A stretch of DNA of 64,000 nt from CAVQSS01 sp963746605 (lineage in GTDB: Bacteria; Desulfobacterota; RBG-13-43-22): NCBI GenBank assembly GCA_963746605.1, contig CAVVCH010000003.1, positions 92,172 to 156,171 on the forward strand. The letters run 5' to 3'. This document shows, in pieces, positions 1 through 8,049 of this stretch (the stretch's first letter is position 1; every line of letters begins with the position of its first letter). The notes beneath the pieces were generated by a model. The model was not told the DNA's origin. It made no database searches and worked only from the letters and a program-made list of their open reading frames with translations. Both the position numbers and the translations under genes were made by a program.

Positions 1-632
1 TCCACATTGACCCGGTCCTTGGGACCGGTGGGGATCATGTTCCGCAACCGTTTCAACGCCTCGCCGATCTGGGTCTGGGTCAAAGGGCCTTCCTGGGAGT
101 AATCTTTATAGCGCCGCTCCATGGCCACCTTGACGGCCGACTTGTTGCGCGACATGCCCCCTACCCGCATCCCGCCGGGGTGGAATCCCGAATGGCCTAC
201 CGGCGAGGTTCCCCCCGTGCCAATCCATTTGCTGCCCCCGTGATGCGCCTCGTTCTGTTCCTTTAAACGGTCCATAAAATATTTCAGCAGTTCTTCGGGA
301 GTCAGTTTTTTTAGTTGATCCTCGTCGATTCCTAAAAAATCGGCCAGTTCCCGAGGGTCTTTTAGCCATTCTTCCAGCAGGGAGCGGGCCACTTCCGAAA
401 GCTCGAAATCCTCAGGAGAGGAAAATTCCAGGCCCCGGAAATGGTGGGCAAAGGCGCGGTCGTAGAGATCGAAGTACCGTTCACTTTTGATCAGCAGCGT
501 TCGGGCCCCGATATAAAAATCATCCAGAGAATTAATCAGCCCCTGGCTTAAAGCCCGCTGCAATTTCAGGAAGGCCGTGGGACTCACCGGGATCCCGGCC
601 TCCCTCAAAAAATAGAAAAAACGTACGAACAT
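1..632 (-). CDS. VWA-domain (CoxE-like) protein, N-terminal part, runs off left edge
   Basis: About 210 residues are visible from an ATG at 632; the rest lies outside the window. The protein opens with MFVRFFYFLREAGIPV and has a helical N-terminal domain of the CoxE/VWA family. It then has a Gly/Ser-rich linker around residues 145-165 and basic residues leading towards the VWA domain, whose metal-site (MIDAS) motif is not in view. It lies 64 bases downstream of a MoxR-type ATPase on the same strand. MoxR/VWA pairs are known as maturation chaperones of metalloenzymes such as CO dehydrogenase (CoxD/CoxE). A role in maturing the neighbouring tungsten or iron-sulfur reductases is inferred from position only. 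Confidence 0.75.
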   Translation of the reverse strand, partial: MFVRFFYFLREAGIPVSPTAFLKLQRALSQGLINSLDDFYIGARTLLIKSERYFDLYDRAFAHHFRGLEFSSPEDFELSEVARSLLEEWLKDPRELADFLGIDEDQLKKLTPEELLKYFMDRLKEQNEAHHGGSKWIGTGGTSPVGHSGFHPGGMRVGGMSRNKSAVKVAMERRYKDYSQEGPLTQTQIGEALKRLRNMIPTGPKDRVNV

Positions 633-696
633 GGCGTCCCTTACTAGTTACAATCCCAAAATCCGAAATTCGAAGACGAAATCAGAACAAGTTTAG

Positions 697-1548
697 CTAT
701 ATTTTGAAACGCGTCACCCCTTTTTGGGCGACCGCGTAGTCGGGGCTTTTTTTGAACAACACTCCCAGGTAAGGGACGTCGCCTTTGACCAGATCCTTGG
801 GACGAAAATCCGGGTCGGAGCGCAGTGCCCGAATCCAGTTGATCAGTTCCCGGGTGGCCGGTTTTTTTTCGATACCCCGGATTTCGCGCAGCCGGTAGAA
901 AGCCTGAACGGTGCTGTCCAACAGGTCACGGCTGACGTCCGGGAAATGGACCTGGATGATCCGGCGCATCATGTCCGGTTCCGGGAAAGCGATGTGGTGG
1001 AAGTTGCAGCGGCCCAGGAAGGGATCGGAAAGGTCTTTCTTGGCATTGGAGGTGATCACGATCACCGGGCGGTGTTTGGCCTTGACGGTCTTGTCGATTT
1101 CGATGATGTCGAACTCCATCTGGTCCAATACATCGAGCATATCATCCTGGAAATCCGTATCGGCCTTGTCGATTTCATCGATCAACAGGACCACCTTTTT
1201 ATCGGTCACAAAGGACTGCCCGATCTTTCCCATTTTGATATATTCTTCAATATTGCTTACCTCCCGATGGGAATCGCCGAAACGGCTGTCGTTTAAACGG
1301 GTCAGGGTGTCGTATTGATAAAGCGCGTCAATCAACTTCATGCTTGATTTAACGTTGAGCACGATCAAGCGCATCTTCAGGGCCTCGGAAATGGCGTAGG
1401 CCAGCATGGTTTTGCCGGTCCCCGGCTCACCCTTCAATAACAGCGGCATCTCCAGCGACATGGAGATGTTGACAATCTTGGCCAATTCTTCGTCCAGGAC
1501 ATATTTGGAAGCCCCGGAAAATTTTTGCGGTTCGGTTCCACTAGCCAT
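697..1548 (-). CDS. MoxR-family AAA+ ATPase
   Basis: A 283-residue MoxR-type AAA+ ATPase. Walker A is GEPGTGKT near residues 40-47, Walker B is VVLLIDEIDKAD near 118-129, and an ITSNAKKDLSDPFLGR sensor/arginine-finger segment follows. The ATG at 1548 has a clear AAGGAG ribosome site 7 bases upstream. It is followed by the CoxE-like VWA gene, the standard partner. MoxR ATPases remodel or insert cofactors into client enzymes; the client is not shown by sequence. Its position after the benzoyl-CoA reductase cluster suggests one of those enzymes. A separate promoter precedes it, so it may be expressed independently of the bam genes. Confidence 0.88.
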   Translation of the reverse strand: MASGTEPQKFSGASKYVLDEELAKIVNISMSLEMPLLLKGEPGTGKTMLAYAISEALKMRLIVLNVKSSMKLIDALYQYDTLTRLNDSRFGDSHREVSNIEEYIKMGKIGQSFVTDKKVVLLIDEIDKADTDFQDDMLDVLDQMEFDIIEIDKTVKAKHRPVIVITSNAKKDLSDPFLGRCNFHHIAFPEPDMMRRIIQVHFPDVSRDLLDSTVQAFYRLREIRGIEKKPATRELINWIRALRSDPDFRPKDLVKGDVPYLGVLFKKSPDYAVAQKGVTRFKI

Positions 1549-1580
1549 CGATAAGCTCCTTACGAAATATTTAACTTATA

Positions 1581-1610
1581 ATAATATAATGAAAATGGAG
1601 TTTTGGTCAA
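1581..1610 (-). promoter_or_regulatory. Putative sigma-70 promoter for the MoxR/VWA pair
   Basis: On the minus strand TTGACC (1605-1610) and TATTAT (1581-1586) are separated by 18 bases, about 33 bases upstream of the MoxR start codon. The surroundings are AT-rich. This is seen by eye only. Confidence 0.4.
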
Positions 1611-1702
1611 GATGTTTGTCAATGCGAGATACCTTCGTCGTTTCACTCTTCGCCCATGAGAGGCGGGGTGACTTTTTTTGAGTCCAACACCCGTGAGGTG
1701 GT

Positions 1703-1918
1703 TCAATGATTTCTTCGGGTATAAATTACTTTGGTTCTATTGCAGGAGGCCAGGAAGCAACTGGTGCACTCCCCAGCCATCTCCAAGGGATCCAGAGGCT
1801 CCAAATGGACCTCGAAACCCAGTTCCCGGTATTCCTCCACCGCTTCACTCAATCGGGGTTCATCGGCGGAAAACTGTTTGACCCAGCCTTCTTTTTCCAA
1901 TTCCTGATGTCGGCCCAT
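1703..1918 (-). CDS. 71-residue cysteine-containing protein of the BcrA/HgdC-like module
   Basis: A small soluble protein starting at ATG 1918, with an AGGAG ribosome site that begins inside the stop codon of the upstream ATPase gene, so it is translationally close-coupled. The N-terminal two thirds is acidic and helical (EYRELGFEVHLEPLDP). The C-terminus holds ECTSCFLASCNRTKVIYTRR, three cysteines in a CxxCx4C arrangement that could bind a metal or an iron-sulfur cluster. I do not recognise the family. Its placement as the last gene of a BcrC/BcrD/BcrA-like set suggests an accessory or electron-carrier role, which is inference. Codon usage and spacing support a real gene. Confidence 0.65.
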   Translation of the reverse strand: MGRHQELEKEGWVKQFSADEPRLSEAVEEYRELGFEVHLEPLDPLEMAGECTSCFLASCNRTKVIYTRRNH

Positions 1919-1926
1919 TGAATCTC

Positions 1927-2787
1927 CTAGTTGACTTTTTCGGCCAGCGCCTTGGCCAACAGGGCGGCGCCCACGGCCCCCGCGATCTGAGTATCGTAGA
2001 TGGGCTCTAGGGCCTTGAGGCCTAATTCTTTTTCCAGCCGGGAAACGACCCCGATATTTTTGGCAATACCCCCGGTGATGGCGAAATCCGGCTCCAGGCC
2101 GATCCGTTTCAACAGGGTGGCCACTCGGTGGGCCATGGCCGAGGTATAAGCGGCGATGACCTTTTCCTTGGGCCAGCCTTCCTGCAGAAGGCCCGAGGCC
2201 TCGGATTTGGCGAAGACCACGCAGGTGCTGCTGACCGGGGGCGGCTCTTCCTCCACTAACAGAGAAAGTTCTCCCATGTCGTTGATGGATACGCCGAGCA
2301 GGTCGGCAAAAACTTCCATGCCCCGCCCGGTACCGGCGGCGCACTTGTCATTCATCAGGAAATTGGTCACCTTCCCTTTTTCATTAATATGGATGGCCTT
2401 GCAATCCTGACCGCCCATGTCCAGCACGGTACGGACCGTGGGACCGTACATAAAACTGGCGCCCCGCCCGTGGCAGGCGATTTCCGTAATGGCTCGTTGA
2501 GCAAAAGGAACGTTGACCCGGCCGTAGCCGGTTCCCACGGTATAATGAATTTTGCCTAAATTCAGACCGGTCCCCTCCAGCGCCCAGTTCATGGCCTTGA
2601 TGGCGCTGTTGGGGCTGTCGGAGCCGGTGCGCATATTGGCGTAGCAATACAATCCGCCGTCGGTCATGACCACCGCTTGAGAACTCACAGACCCCACATC
2701 GACTCCGGCGGTGATGAGCGTAGCCTTCTCCCAGTCCTTCTCCGGTGCGGTCCACCGGGATTCAGTCCATCTCCAGAACTCAGCCAT
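1927..2787 (-). CDS. BcrA-like ATPase subunit (BadF/BadG/BcrA/BcrD family)
   Basis: A 286-residue ASKHA-fold ATPase. After an N-terminal extension with an FWRWTESRW segment comes the phosphate-binding GVDVGSVSSQAVV (about residues 28-40). A second nucleotide motif is VLDMGGQDCKAI (about 120-131). The cluster-binding helix is NDKCAAGTGRGMEVF, with a further conserved cysteine in STCVVFAKSE. In this family a dimer holds one [4Fe-4S] cluster between subunits and uses ATP hydrolysis to push electrons to very low potential. The VGSVSSQAV and YANMRTGSDSPNSA segments are BcrA-like rather than HgdC-like. It would pair with the BcrD/HgdC-like product encoded just upstream (21-base gap). Confidence 0.88.
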   Translation of the reverse strand: MAEFWRWTESRWTAPEKDWEKATLITAGVDVGSVSSQAVVMTDGGLYCYANMRTGSDSPNSAIKAMNWALEGTGLNLGKIHYTVGTGYGRVNVPFAQRAITEIACHGRGASFMYGPTVRTVLDMGGQDCKAIHINEKGKVTNFLMNDKCAAGTGRGMEVFADLLGVSINDMGELSLLVEEEPPPVSSTCVVFAKSEASGLLQEGWPKEKVIAAYTSAMAHRVATLLKRIGLEPDFAITGGIAKNIGVVSRLEKELGLKALEPIYDTQIAGAVGAALLAKALAEKVN

Positions 2788-2808
2788 AGTCGGTTTCTCC
2801 CTGTTCTG

Positions 2809-3576
2809 TTATAAGGCGACGGCCAGCAGGGCCGCACCGTAGGCACTGACCGTTTCCGGGGTTTCCGGGACGAAGATCTCGGTATCCAGTTCCCGCTTCA
2901 ATGATTCCACGAAGCCAACATTTCTAGCCACCCCGCCGATCAGCATCACCTCTTTTTCAAGGCCCACCCGGCGGACCATGGAGACAATCCGGTCGGCGAT
3001 GGCGTCATGGACGGCCCGGGCTATATCCGGCTTGGGGGTCTTGGCGTGGACCAGGGTGACCAGCTCCGACTCTGCAAAAACCGCGCACTGGGCGTTCATG
3101 GACACGACCTGGGAAGACTGAAGGGACAAGGGACCCAATTCCTCGATTTTTACTTCCAGAGCCCGCGCCATGGCCTCGGTAAAGGCTCCGGTCCCGGCGG
3201 CACATTTTTCATTGACGGCGAAATCCACCACATTCCCGGCGGCGTCGATTTTGATGGCCCGGGCTTCCTCGGCCCCCACATCGATAACCATCCGAATCCT
3301 GGGATCCAGCCTGCTGGCCCCATGGGCCGCTGCTGAAACCTCGGTAATTTGGGCGTGGGCCTCGGTAATACCCTTGCGTCCAGCGCCGGTGGAAATAACC
3401 CGGTCAATCTGATTCACTGGAACGCCGGCCGTGGACAAGGCCTCCGTCCAGGCGTATTTCAGCGATTCCCTGAGGTCATATCCGGCCGGACTAATGGTCC
3501 GACCGATGATCCGGCCGTCTTTTAAAATAACAATCTTGATCGTTTTGGCGCCAACATCAACCCCCGCTGTAATCAT
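2809..3576 (-). CDS. HgdC/BcrD-like activator ATPase
   Basis: A 255-residue CoA-substrate-specific enzyme activase, the usual length for HgdC-type activators. It has the N-terminal GVDVGAKTIKIVIL phosphate loop, an MVIDVGAEEARAI second nucleotide motif, NEKCAAGTGAF carrying the first cluster cysteine, and NAQCAVFAESE carrying the second. Known family members are dimeric [4Fe-4S] ATPases that activate 2-hydroxyacyl-CoA dehydratases or form the BcrA/BcrD half of class I benzoyl-CoA reductases. Two different ATPases in tandem resemble the BcrA/BcrD heterodimer rather than a homodimeric activator. It follows the D-component gene after a 141-base gap. Confidence 0.88.
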   Translation of the reverse strand: MITAGVDVGAKTIKIVILKDGRIIGRTISPAGYDLRESLKYAWTEALSTAGVPVNQIDRVISTGAGRKGITEAHAQITEVSAAAHGASRLDPRIRMVIDVGAEEARAIKIDAAGNVVDFAVNEKCAAGTGAFTEAMARALEVKIEELGPLSLQSSQVVSMNAQCAVFAESELVTLVHAKTPKPDIARAVHDAIADRIVSMVRRVGLEKEVMLIGGVARNVGFVESLKRELDTEIFVPETPETVSAYGAALLAVAL

Positions 3577-3717
3577 GATGTGCTTACCTTCCCTTGTTTC
3601 AGGAGGACGCCTGACGGGCGCTCCGTGGTATCAGGCCGTCGCCTTTTCAATCCCCAGTGTCTACACGAAGGCGTCAATGCTCGGCAGGTTGATCCTCGCC
3701 GATCGGGATCAGGTTGA

Positions 3718-4836
3718 CTAAAAAAGGTCTTCCGGACGAAGCATTTCCAAAAAAGCCGCTACCCGGATTTTAGACTGGCTCAGGGAGAGCTCCGGTTCCA
3801 GGATCAGGCTGGAGACCCCGACGCCGTCCAGGGCCTGGCTTAGGGACGGGATATCCGATTCCGGGGGATCGCAAAACTTCTGCTGGATGATGATAACCCC
3901 CTGGACCCGCCAGTCCTTGACCCGTTTCAGGAGGTGATCCAGTCGGCGGCTCAGGGGCCAGTCTTTGCAGGGGTAGGCCAACCGATCCACGTAGCTAGCG
4001 GCGATGGCGGTCAGCCGGTCGGCAGTCGGAAGGACCTCGTTCCAGAAATAACGGCTGCCGGTGCAGTGGTCGTCAATGACGAAGGTGGCGTCCAGGGACT
4101 CGACCATTTTAACGAACTCCGTATCACCGTCTTCGCTGTTCAGGATCATGAGGCGGATCTGACCTCCCAGTCTCAGGTCCCGGGTGGGCAGTTCCTTTTC
4201 CAAAACGTCCTCAAGAATCCGGTTGTGCTGCCGTTTGTCGATCCATTGACTGCTGACCCTCAGGTACATGACCTCCAGGCCGGTCAGAGGCGGGTTGTCC
4301 TTTTTTCGGGTTTCAAAGGCCTGGCGCATAAGGCGGCGGCTTTCGTTCAGGATCTCGATGCCCCGGTCCAGGTCGGCGTCGGTGATCTCTTGGCCGGTCC
4401 ATTCTTCGACGGATTTCTTGAATTCGGCCAGCTCGGCGGCCAGACCGGGACCGGTCCGGGGATTCTGAATCGGATGCCAGGACGGGAAATAGCAAAAGGG
4501 CGCAGGGAGATGAAGCAACCCAGGGGCAATGGCCTCGGGGATAGGCGGGCAGGATGGGGAGATCATGACCCCGTCCAGGTAATCGTAGCCGTCCGGAAGT
4601 CCCTGGGTCAGGCATTCCCGGCACAAGGGGCAGTCTTTACCGGACAGATGCTGTTCGGTCATGGTCCGGGGTTCGTGGCTGACTGGGAGGCATACTGGAA
4701 GGATTTCGGCGGCGTATAAAATTTCCTCCGGCACCTGGGGGCAAAAATACCCCAGGATCTTGCCGCCGGTTTTCTGCTTCCAGGCTTTGGCGTACTCGTG
4801 ATGGTTATTATACCATTCTTGAAACAATTCGATCAT
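3718..4836 (-). CDS. HgdB/BcrC-like D-component iron-sulfur protein (2-hydroxyacyl-CoA dehydratase/DCCP superfamily)
   Basis: A 372-residue protein of the 2-hydroxyglutaryl-CoA dehydratase D-component family. It begins with the typical GYFCPQVPEEILYAAEILPV segment. Six cysteines fall in the first 100 residues: C32, C49, C69, C72, C75 and C96, three of them in KDCPLCREC. Family members bind a [4Fe-4S] cluster near the acyl-CoA; some single-gene relatives (double-cubane cluster proteins) bind a larger Fe-S cluster. Only one such subunit is encoded here, whereas class I benzoyl-CoA reductases and dehydratases need two different ones. It may therefore homodimerise; substrate unknown. It lies 156 bases after bamI. 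Confidence 0.85.
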   Translation of the reverse strand: MIELFQEWYNNHHEYAKAWKQKTGGKILGYFCPQVPEEILYAAEILPVCLPVSHEPRTMTEQHLSGKDCPLCRECLTQGLPDGYDYLDGVMISPSCPPIPEAIAPGLLHLPAPFCYFPSWHPIQNPRTGPGLAAELAEFKKSVEEWTGQEITDADLDRGIEILNESRRLMRQAFETRKKDNPPLTGLEVMYLRVSSQWIDKRQHNRILEDVLEKELPTRDLRLGGQIRLMILNSEDGDTEFVKMVESLDATFVIDDHCTGSRYFWNEVLPTADRLTAIAASYVDRLAYPCKDWPLSRRLDHLLKRVKDWRVQGVIIIQQKFCDPPESDIPSLSQALDGVGVSSLILEPELSLSQSKIRVAAFLEMLRPEDLF

Positions 4837-4992
4837 TGGAAACGGCGTGATGGCGGCAACACAAAATATCTGTTTGGAGGAAGCCGCCTCAGGTGAAGTG
4901 CAGCCGAAGGGAAATTACCTGCCGGAGTCTGCAAAAATCCGGGACGGCGGGCGGACGGTCCGGTTTTTTGGCTATAGAAGGTTTATCGCGGC

Positions 4993-5607
4993 CTATTCCT
5001 CTATCTTGGGTTCGAACGAAGATGGGGTAGATTGTAGCGCTCTGGTCAAAACGTAAGCGGCCTGTACCGCCTCCGTAGGGCACAGCGGAAAACATTCTTT
5101 GCAGTTCCAGCACTCTTTAGAGGCTATCTCCGGAATAAAGCTGATCTCCTTCCTGATGCCTCGGTCAACAAACCCCACGGCGTTCTTCTTCTTGACCTCA
5201 GCACAGTAGCGCACACACAGTCCGCAATGAATGCAAAAGGAGGCCTCTTTTTCAAAGAGGTCCTTATCGGCGCCATACTCTCGAGCTAAATCCTGCAGAT
5301 CAAACGCATCGGGAGCATGAGCCAATAATAACTGCAGGATCATTTTGCGAATTCTATCTACCTTCGGAGACCTGGTTCTGACGACCAAATTTTTTTCCAC
5401 CGGGTACACGCAGGAAACAACGAGTCGGGTCCCGCCGCGACTCTCCAATTCCACAATGCAAAGCCGGCAACCCCCAAAAGGTTCTAATTTCTCGTGGTAA
5501 CAAAGTGTCGGAATCGAAATTCCCGCACTTCGGGCGGCTTCCAAAAGGGTCATCCCTTCCTGGGCGCTGACTTCTTTTCCGTCAATTTGCAATAGGATTT
5601 CGCTCAT
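4993..5607 (-). CDS. bamI: BamI, NuoG-like [2Fe-2S]/[4Fe-4S] electron-transfer subunit
   Basis: A 204-residue protein equal to the N-terminal iron-sulfur part of NuoG. A plant-type [2Fe-2S] domain has PTLCYHEKLEPFGGCRLC, followed by a later cysteine (VVSCVYP). A His/Cys linker region follows, then two ferredoxin-type motifs, CIHCGLCVRYC and CWNCKECFPLCP. It has no molybdopterin domain. In Geobacter-type bam operons BamGHI form a soluble NuoEFG-like unit that exchanges electrons with NAD(P)H. Its start overlaps the bamH stop (ATGAGC), a translational-coupling arrangement, and it is the last bam gene. Confidence 0.88.
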   Translation of the reverse strand: MSEILLQIDGKEVSAQEGMTLLEAARSAGISIPTLCYHEKLEPFGGCRLCIVELESRGGTRLVVSCVYPVEKNLVVRTRSPKVDRIRKMILQLLLAHAPDAFDLQDLAREYGADKDLFEKEASFCIHCGLCVRYCAEVKKKNAVGFVDRGIRKEISFIPEIASKECWNCKECFPLCPTEAVQAAYVLTRALQSTPSSFEPKIEE

Positions 5608-7533
5608 TTTTTCTTACTCTCCCGGACTATCGTTCTCGCTTCTTCAGGAATAGGGGGCGGCACAGGCTCGCCGGAAATCTTGTTCACCGAGCGAAAGCGA
5701 GGGGGGCAGACTTCAAAGCAGGTTCCGCATTTGGTGCACTTCTCCTGGTCAATGACATGGATCCGGTTCTTGCCGCCGACAATCGCCTCGGAAGGGCACT
5801 TCTTAAGGCAGATCATACAGGCCTGGCACTTAGCCGGGTCAATATGGTAGGCAATCAGCTCCTTGCAGGACAAGGCCGGGCACCTTTTCTCCTTGATGTG
5901 GGCCTCATATTCATCTCTGAAGTAGCGTAACGTGCTTAGAAACGGGTTCGGAGCGCTCTTGCCCAAAGCACAAAGGGCGGCTTCATTGGCTGTCTCCGAT
6001 AGCTCTTCCAGGAGCTCGATGTCTCCTTCTTTGCCTTTTCCCTGGGTGATATTCGTGAGAATCTTCAGCATCTGCCGCAAGCCTTCACGGCAGGGCACAC
6101 ATTTGCCGCAGGATTCATCGGTGAGGAAGTTCATGAAGTACCTGGAAACATCCACCATGCAGGTATTTTCATCCATCACAATCATCCCACCGGACCCCAT
6201 CATGGAACCGACCTGGGTGAGCTCATCAAAACCGACCGGCAGATCCAACAATTCCTCCGGAATGCAGCCGCCCGACGGTCCCCCGGTCTGTACGGCTTTG
6301 AAGCGCTTGCCGCCCGGAATGCCGCCGCCTATCTTGAAGATAATATCCCGCAGGGGCGTGCCCATGGGTACTTCCACCAGGCCGGTATTGGTGATCTTGC
6401 CGACCACGGAGAAAATCTTCGTGCCCTTGCTGCTCTCCGTACCATATTGGGTAAACCAGTCCGCCCCTTTATCGATGATCAAGGGCACATTGGCCCAGGT
6501 CTCCACATTGTTCAAAACGCTGGGTTTACCCCAGAGGCCGACGATGTTGGAGCGGATATATTTCGGTCGGGGCTCTCCGACCCGGCCTTCCAGGGCCGTC
6601 ATCAGCGCCGTTGATTCGCCACAGACAAAGGCTCCCGCCCCCTGGTGCACGATCACCTTGAAATCAAAGCCCGATGCCCAGGATGTTCCGGCCCAGCAGG
6701 CCGTACTCCTCCGCCTGCTGGATGGCCAGAAAGACGTTTTCCACGGCCAAAGGGTATTCCTGTCGAACGTAGATATAGCCCTCGTGGGCGCCGACGGCAT
6801 AGGCCCCGATGGTCAACCCTTCGAGAACGGCGTGGGGATTCCCCTCGAGCAGGCTCCGGTCCATATAGGCCCCCGGGTCCCCCTCGTCGGCATTGACGAT
6901 TACGTATTTGATCTCCTCCGGGGCATTACGGGATCCTTCCCACTTCCGTCCGGCAGGAAAGCCGCCGCCGCCCCTCCCTCGCAAGTTGGCTTTCTTGATT
7001 TCCTGCAACACCTGATCGGAGGTCATCCCGGAAAGGGCCTTGGCCAAGGCGGAATAGCCGCCAATGGCCAGATAGTCATCGATATTTTTGGGATCCACAC
7101 TGCCGTTGGAACCGAAGACCAGGCGCTTCTGGTACTTGTAGAAGGGGATATCCTGTTCATGGACAATCTTTTCCTGGGTGTCAGGGTCGGTATAGAGCAG
7201 ACGCTCGACGACCTTTTTCTCCTTGATGGTCTGGGAAATAATCTCCGGAACATCCTCCGGCTTTATTTGGAAATAACAGATTTCCTCCGGGTGAATTACG
7301 ATGATGGGGCCCCGCTCACAAAAACCGTGACAGCCGGTCTTCCGAAGATCCACCTCGGCCCGTAAGCCTTGTTTCTCAATCTCTTCTTCAATACGCGCCG
7401 CGACTTCCCGACTACCGGTAGCATGGCAAGCCGATCCGGAACAGAGGGTGATGCACGGTTTTTGAGGGTCTCGGGTCGAAAGGATTTCCTTCCGCAGTGC
7501 TTCCAATTCAGCGGGTGAATTTATCCGCGCCAT
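5604..7533 (-). CDS. bamH: BamH, NuoF-like flavin/NADH subunit (one apparent +1 frameshift near 6672)
   Basis: After removing one base near 6669-6680 this encodes about 642 residues. The domains in order are an N-terminal thioredoxin-like [2Fe-2S] domain (CSGSACHATGS, then TGCHGFCERGP), the NuoF core with the NADH-binding glycine loop NLRGRGGGGFPAGRKW and the FMN motif NADEGDPGAYMDR, the [4Fe-4S] motif SCGKCVPCREG, and a C-terminal 2[4Fe-4S] ferredoxin (CQACMICLKKCP, CTKCGTCFEVCP). The uncorrected frame stops after NILGIGL, whereas the corrected reading gives the family sequence GSGFDFKV. This is the expected NAD(P)H or ferredoxin docking subunit of the Bam complex. The shift is more likely a sequence error than a real defect. 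Confidence 0.87.
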
Positions 7534-7542
7534 AATTCTTCC

Positions 7543-7995
7543 TTACTCATAGTTTTTTAACACGTTGGCAGCTTCGGCCGGCGCCATCTTCCCGTGGGTT
7601 TTCCCATCGATTTCCATCACCGGCCCCAAAGCACAGCAGCCGAGGCAGTTGACGGTCTGCAGGCTGAACTTCAAATCCAGGTCCGATTCCCCGGGGTGAA
7701 TGCCGGTCAGGTCCTGCACCGTATCGAGAACCCGCTGCGCCCCACGGACATGACAGGCCGTCCCCACACAAATGTGAATTTCATGGCGTCCTTTCGGGAC
7801 CAGGCTGAAGGCCTTATAAAAGGTGGCGATATGCTGGATGCGGGTCATGGGAACCTGCAGCCGCTCGGCGACCTGCTCCAGGGCTTCCCGGGAGAGCCAA
7901 TGTTTTTCGGCCTGAATCTCCAGCAGTACTTGAATGAGCGAACTGGGCTCACCGTGATGTTTATTGATGATTTGATCGATTCTCTCGTTATCCAT
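7543..7995 (-). CDS. bamG: BamG, NuoE-like [2Fe-2S] subunit
   Basis: A 150-residue NuoE/HndA-type protein. It has an N-terminal helical part (RIQHIATFYKAF) and a thioredoxin-like [2Fe-2S] domain with its four cysteines in CVGTACHVRG and VNCLGCCALGP. The length is typical for the family. It lies 9 bases upstream of bamH on the same strand and would form the BamG-BamH-BamI unit. NuoE-like subunits relay electrons between FMN in the NuoF-like subunit and other iron-sulfur centres. Confidence 0.9.
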   Translation of the reverse strand: MDNERIDQIINKHHGEPSSLIQVLLEIQAEKHWLSREALEQVAERLQVPMTRIQHIATFYKAFSLVPKGRHEIHICVGTACHVRGAQRVLDTVQDLTGIHPGESDLDLKFSLQTVNCLGCCALGPVMEIDGKTHGKMAPAEAANVLKNYE

Positions 7996-8049
7996 AGCCT
8001 CTGTTCCTGATCTCCCTCTTACTCCTAACGCAACGCTCTTTCTTTCACC

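Noticed and set aside
106..369. An 87-codon minus-strand frame at the left edge
   Set aside because: Another minus-strand frame from ATG 632 runs unbroken to the edge and has CoxE/VWA family sequence, so the shorter frame is a shadow.
1927..4836. Calling the ATPase/D-component genes a complete class I benzoyl-CoA reductase
   Set aside because: Only one D-component gene is present, whereas the class I enzyme needs both BcrB and BcrC.
5932..7365. A 477-codon open frame on the plus strand opposite bamH
   Set aside because: It mirrors codon bias of bamH on the other strand, has no ribosome site and no family motifs, while the minus-strand reading shows a complete NuoF-like protein.
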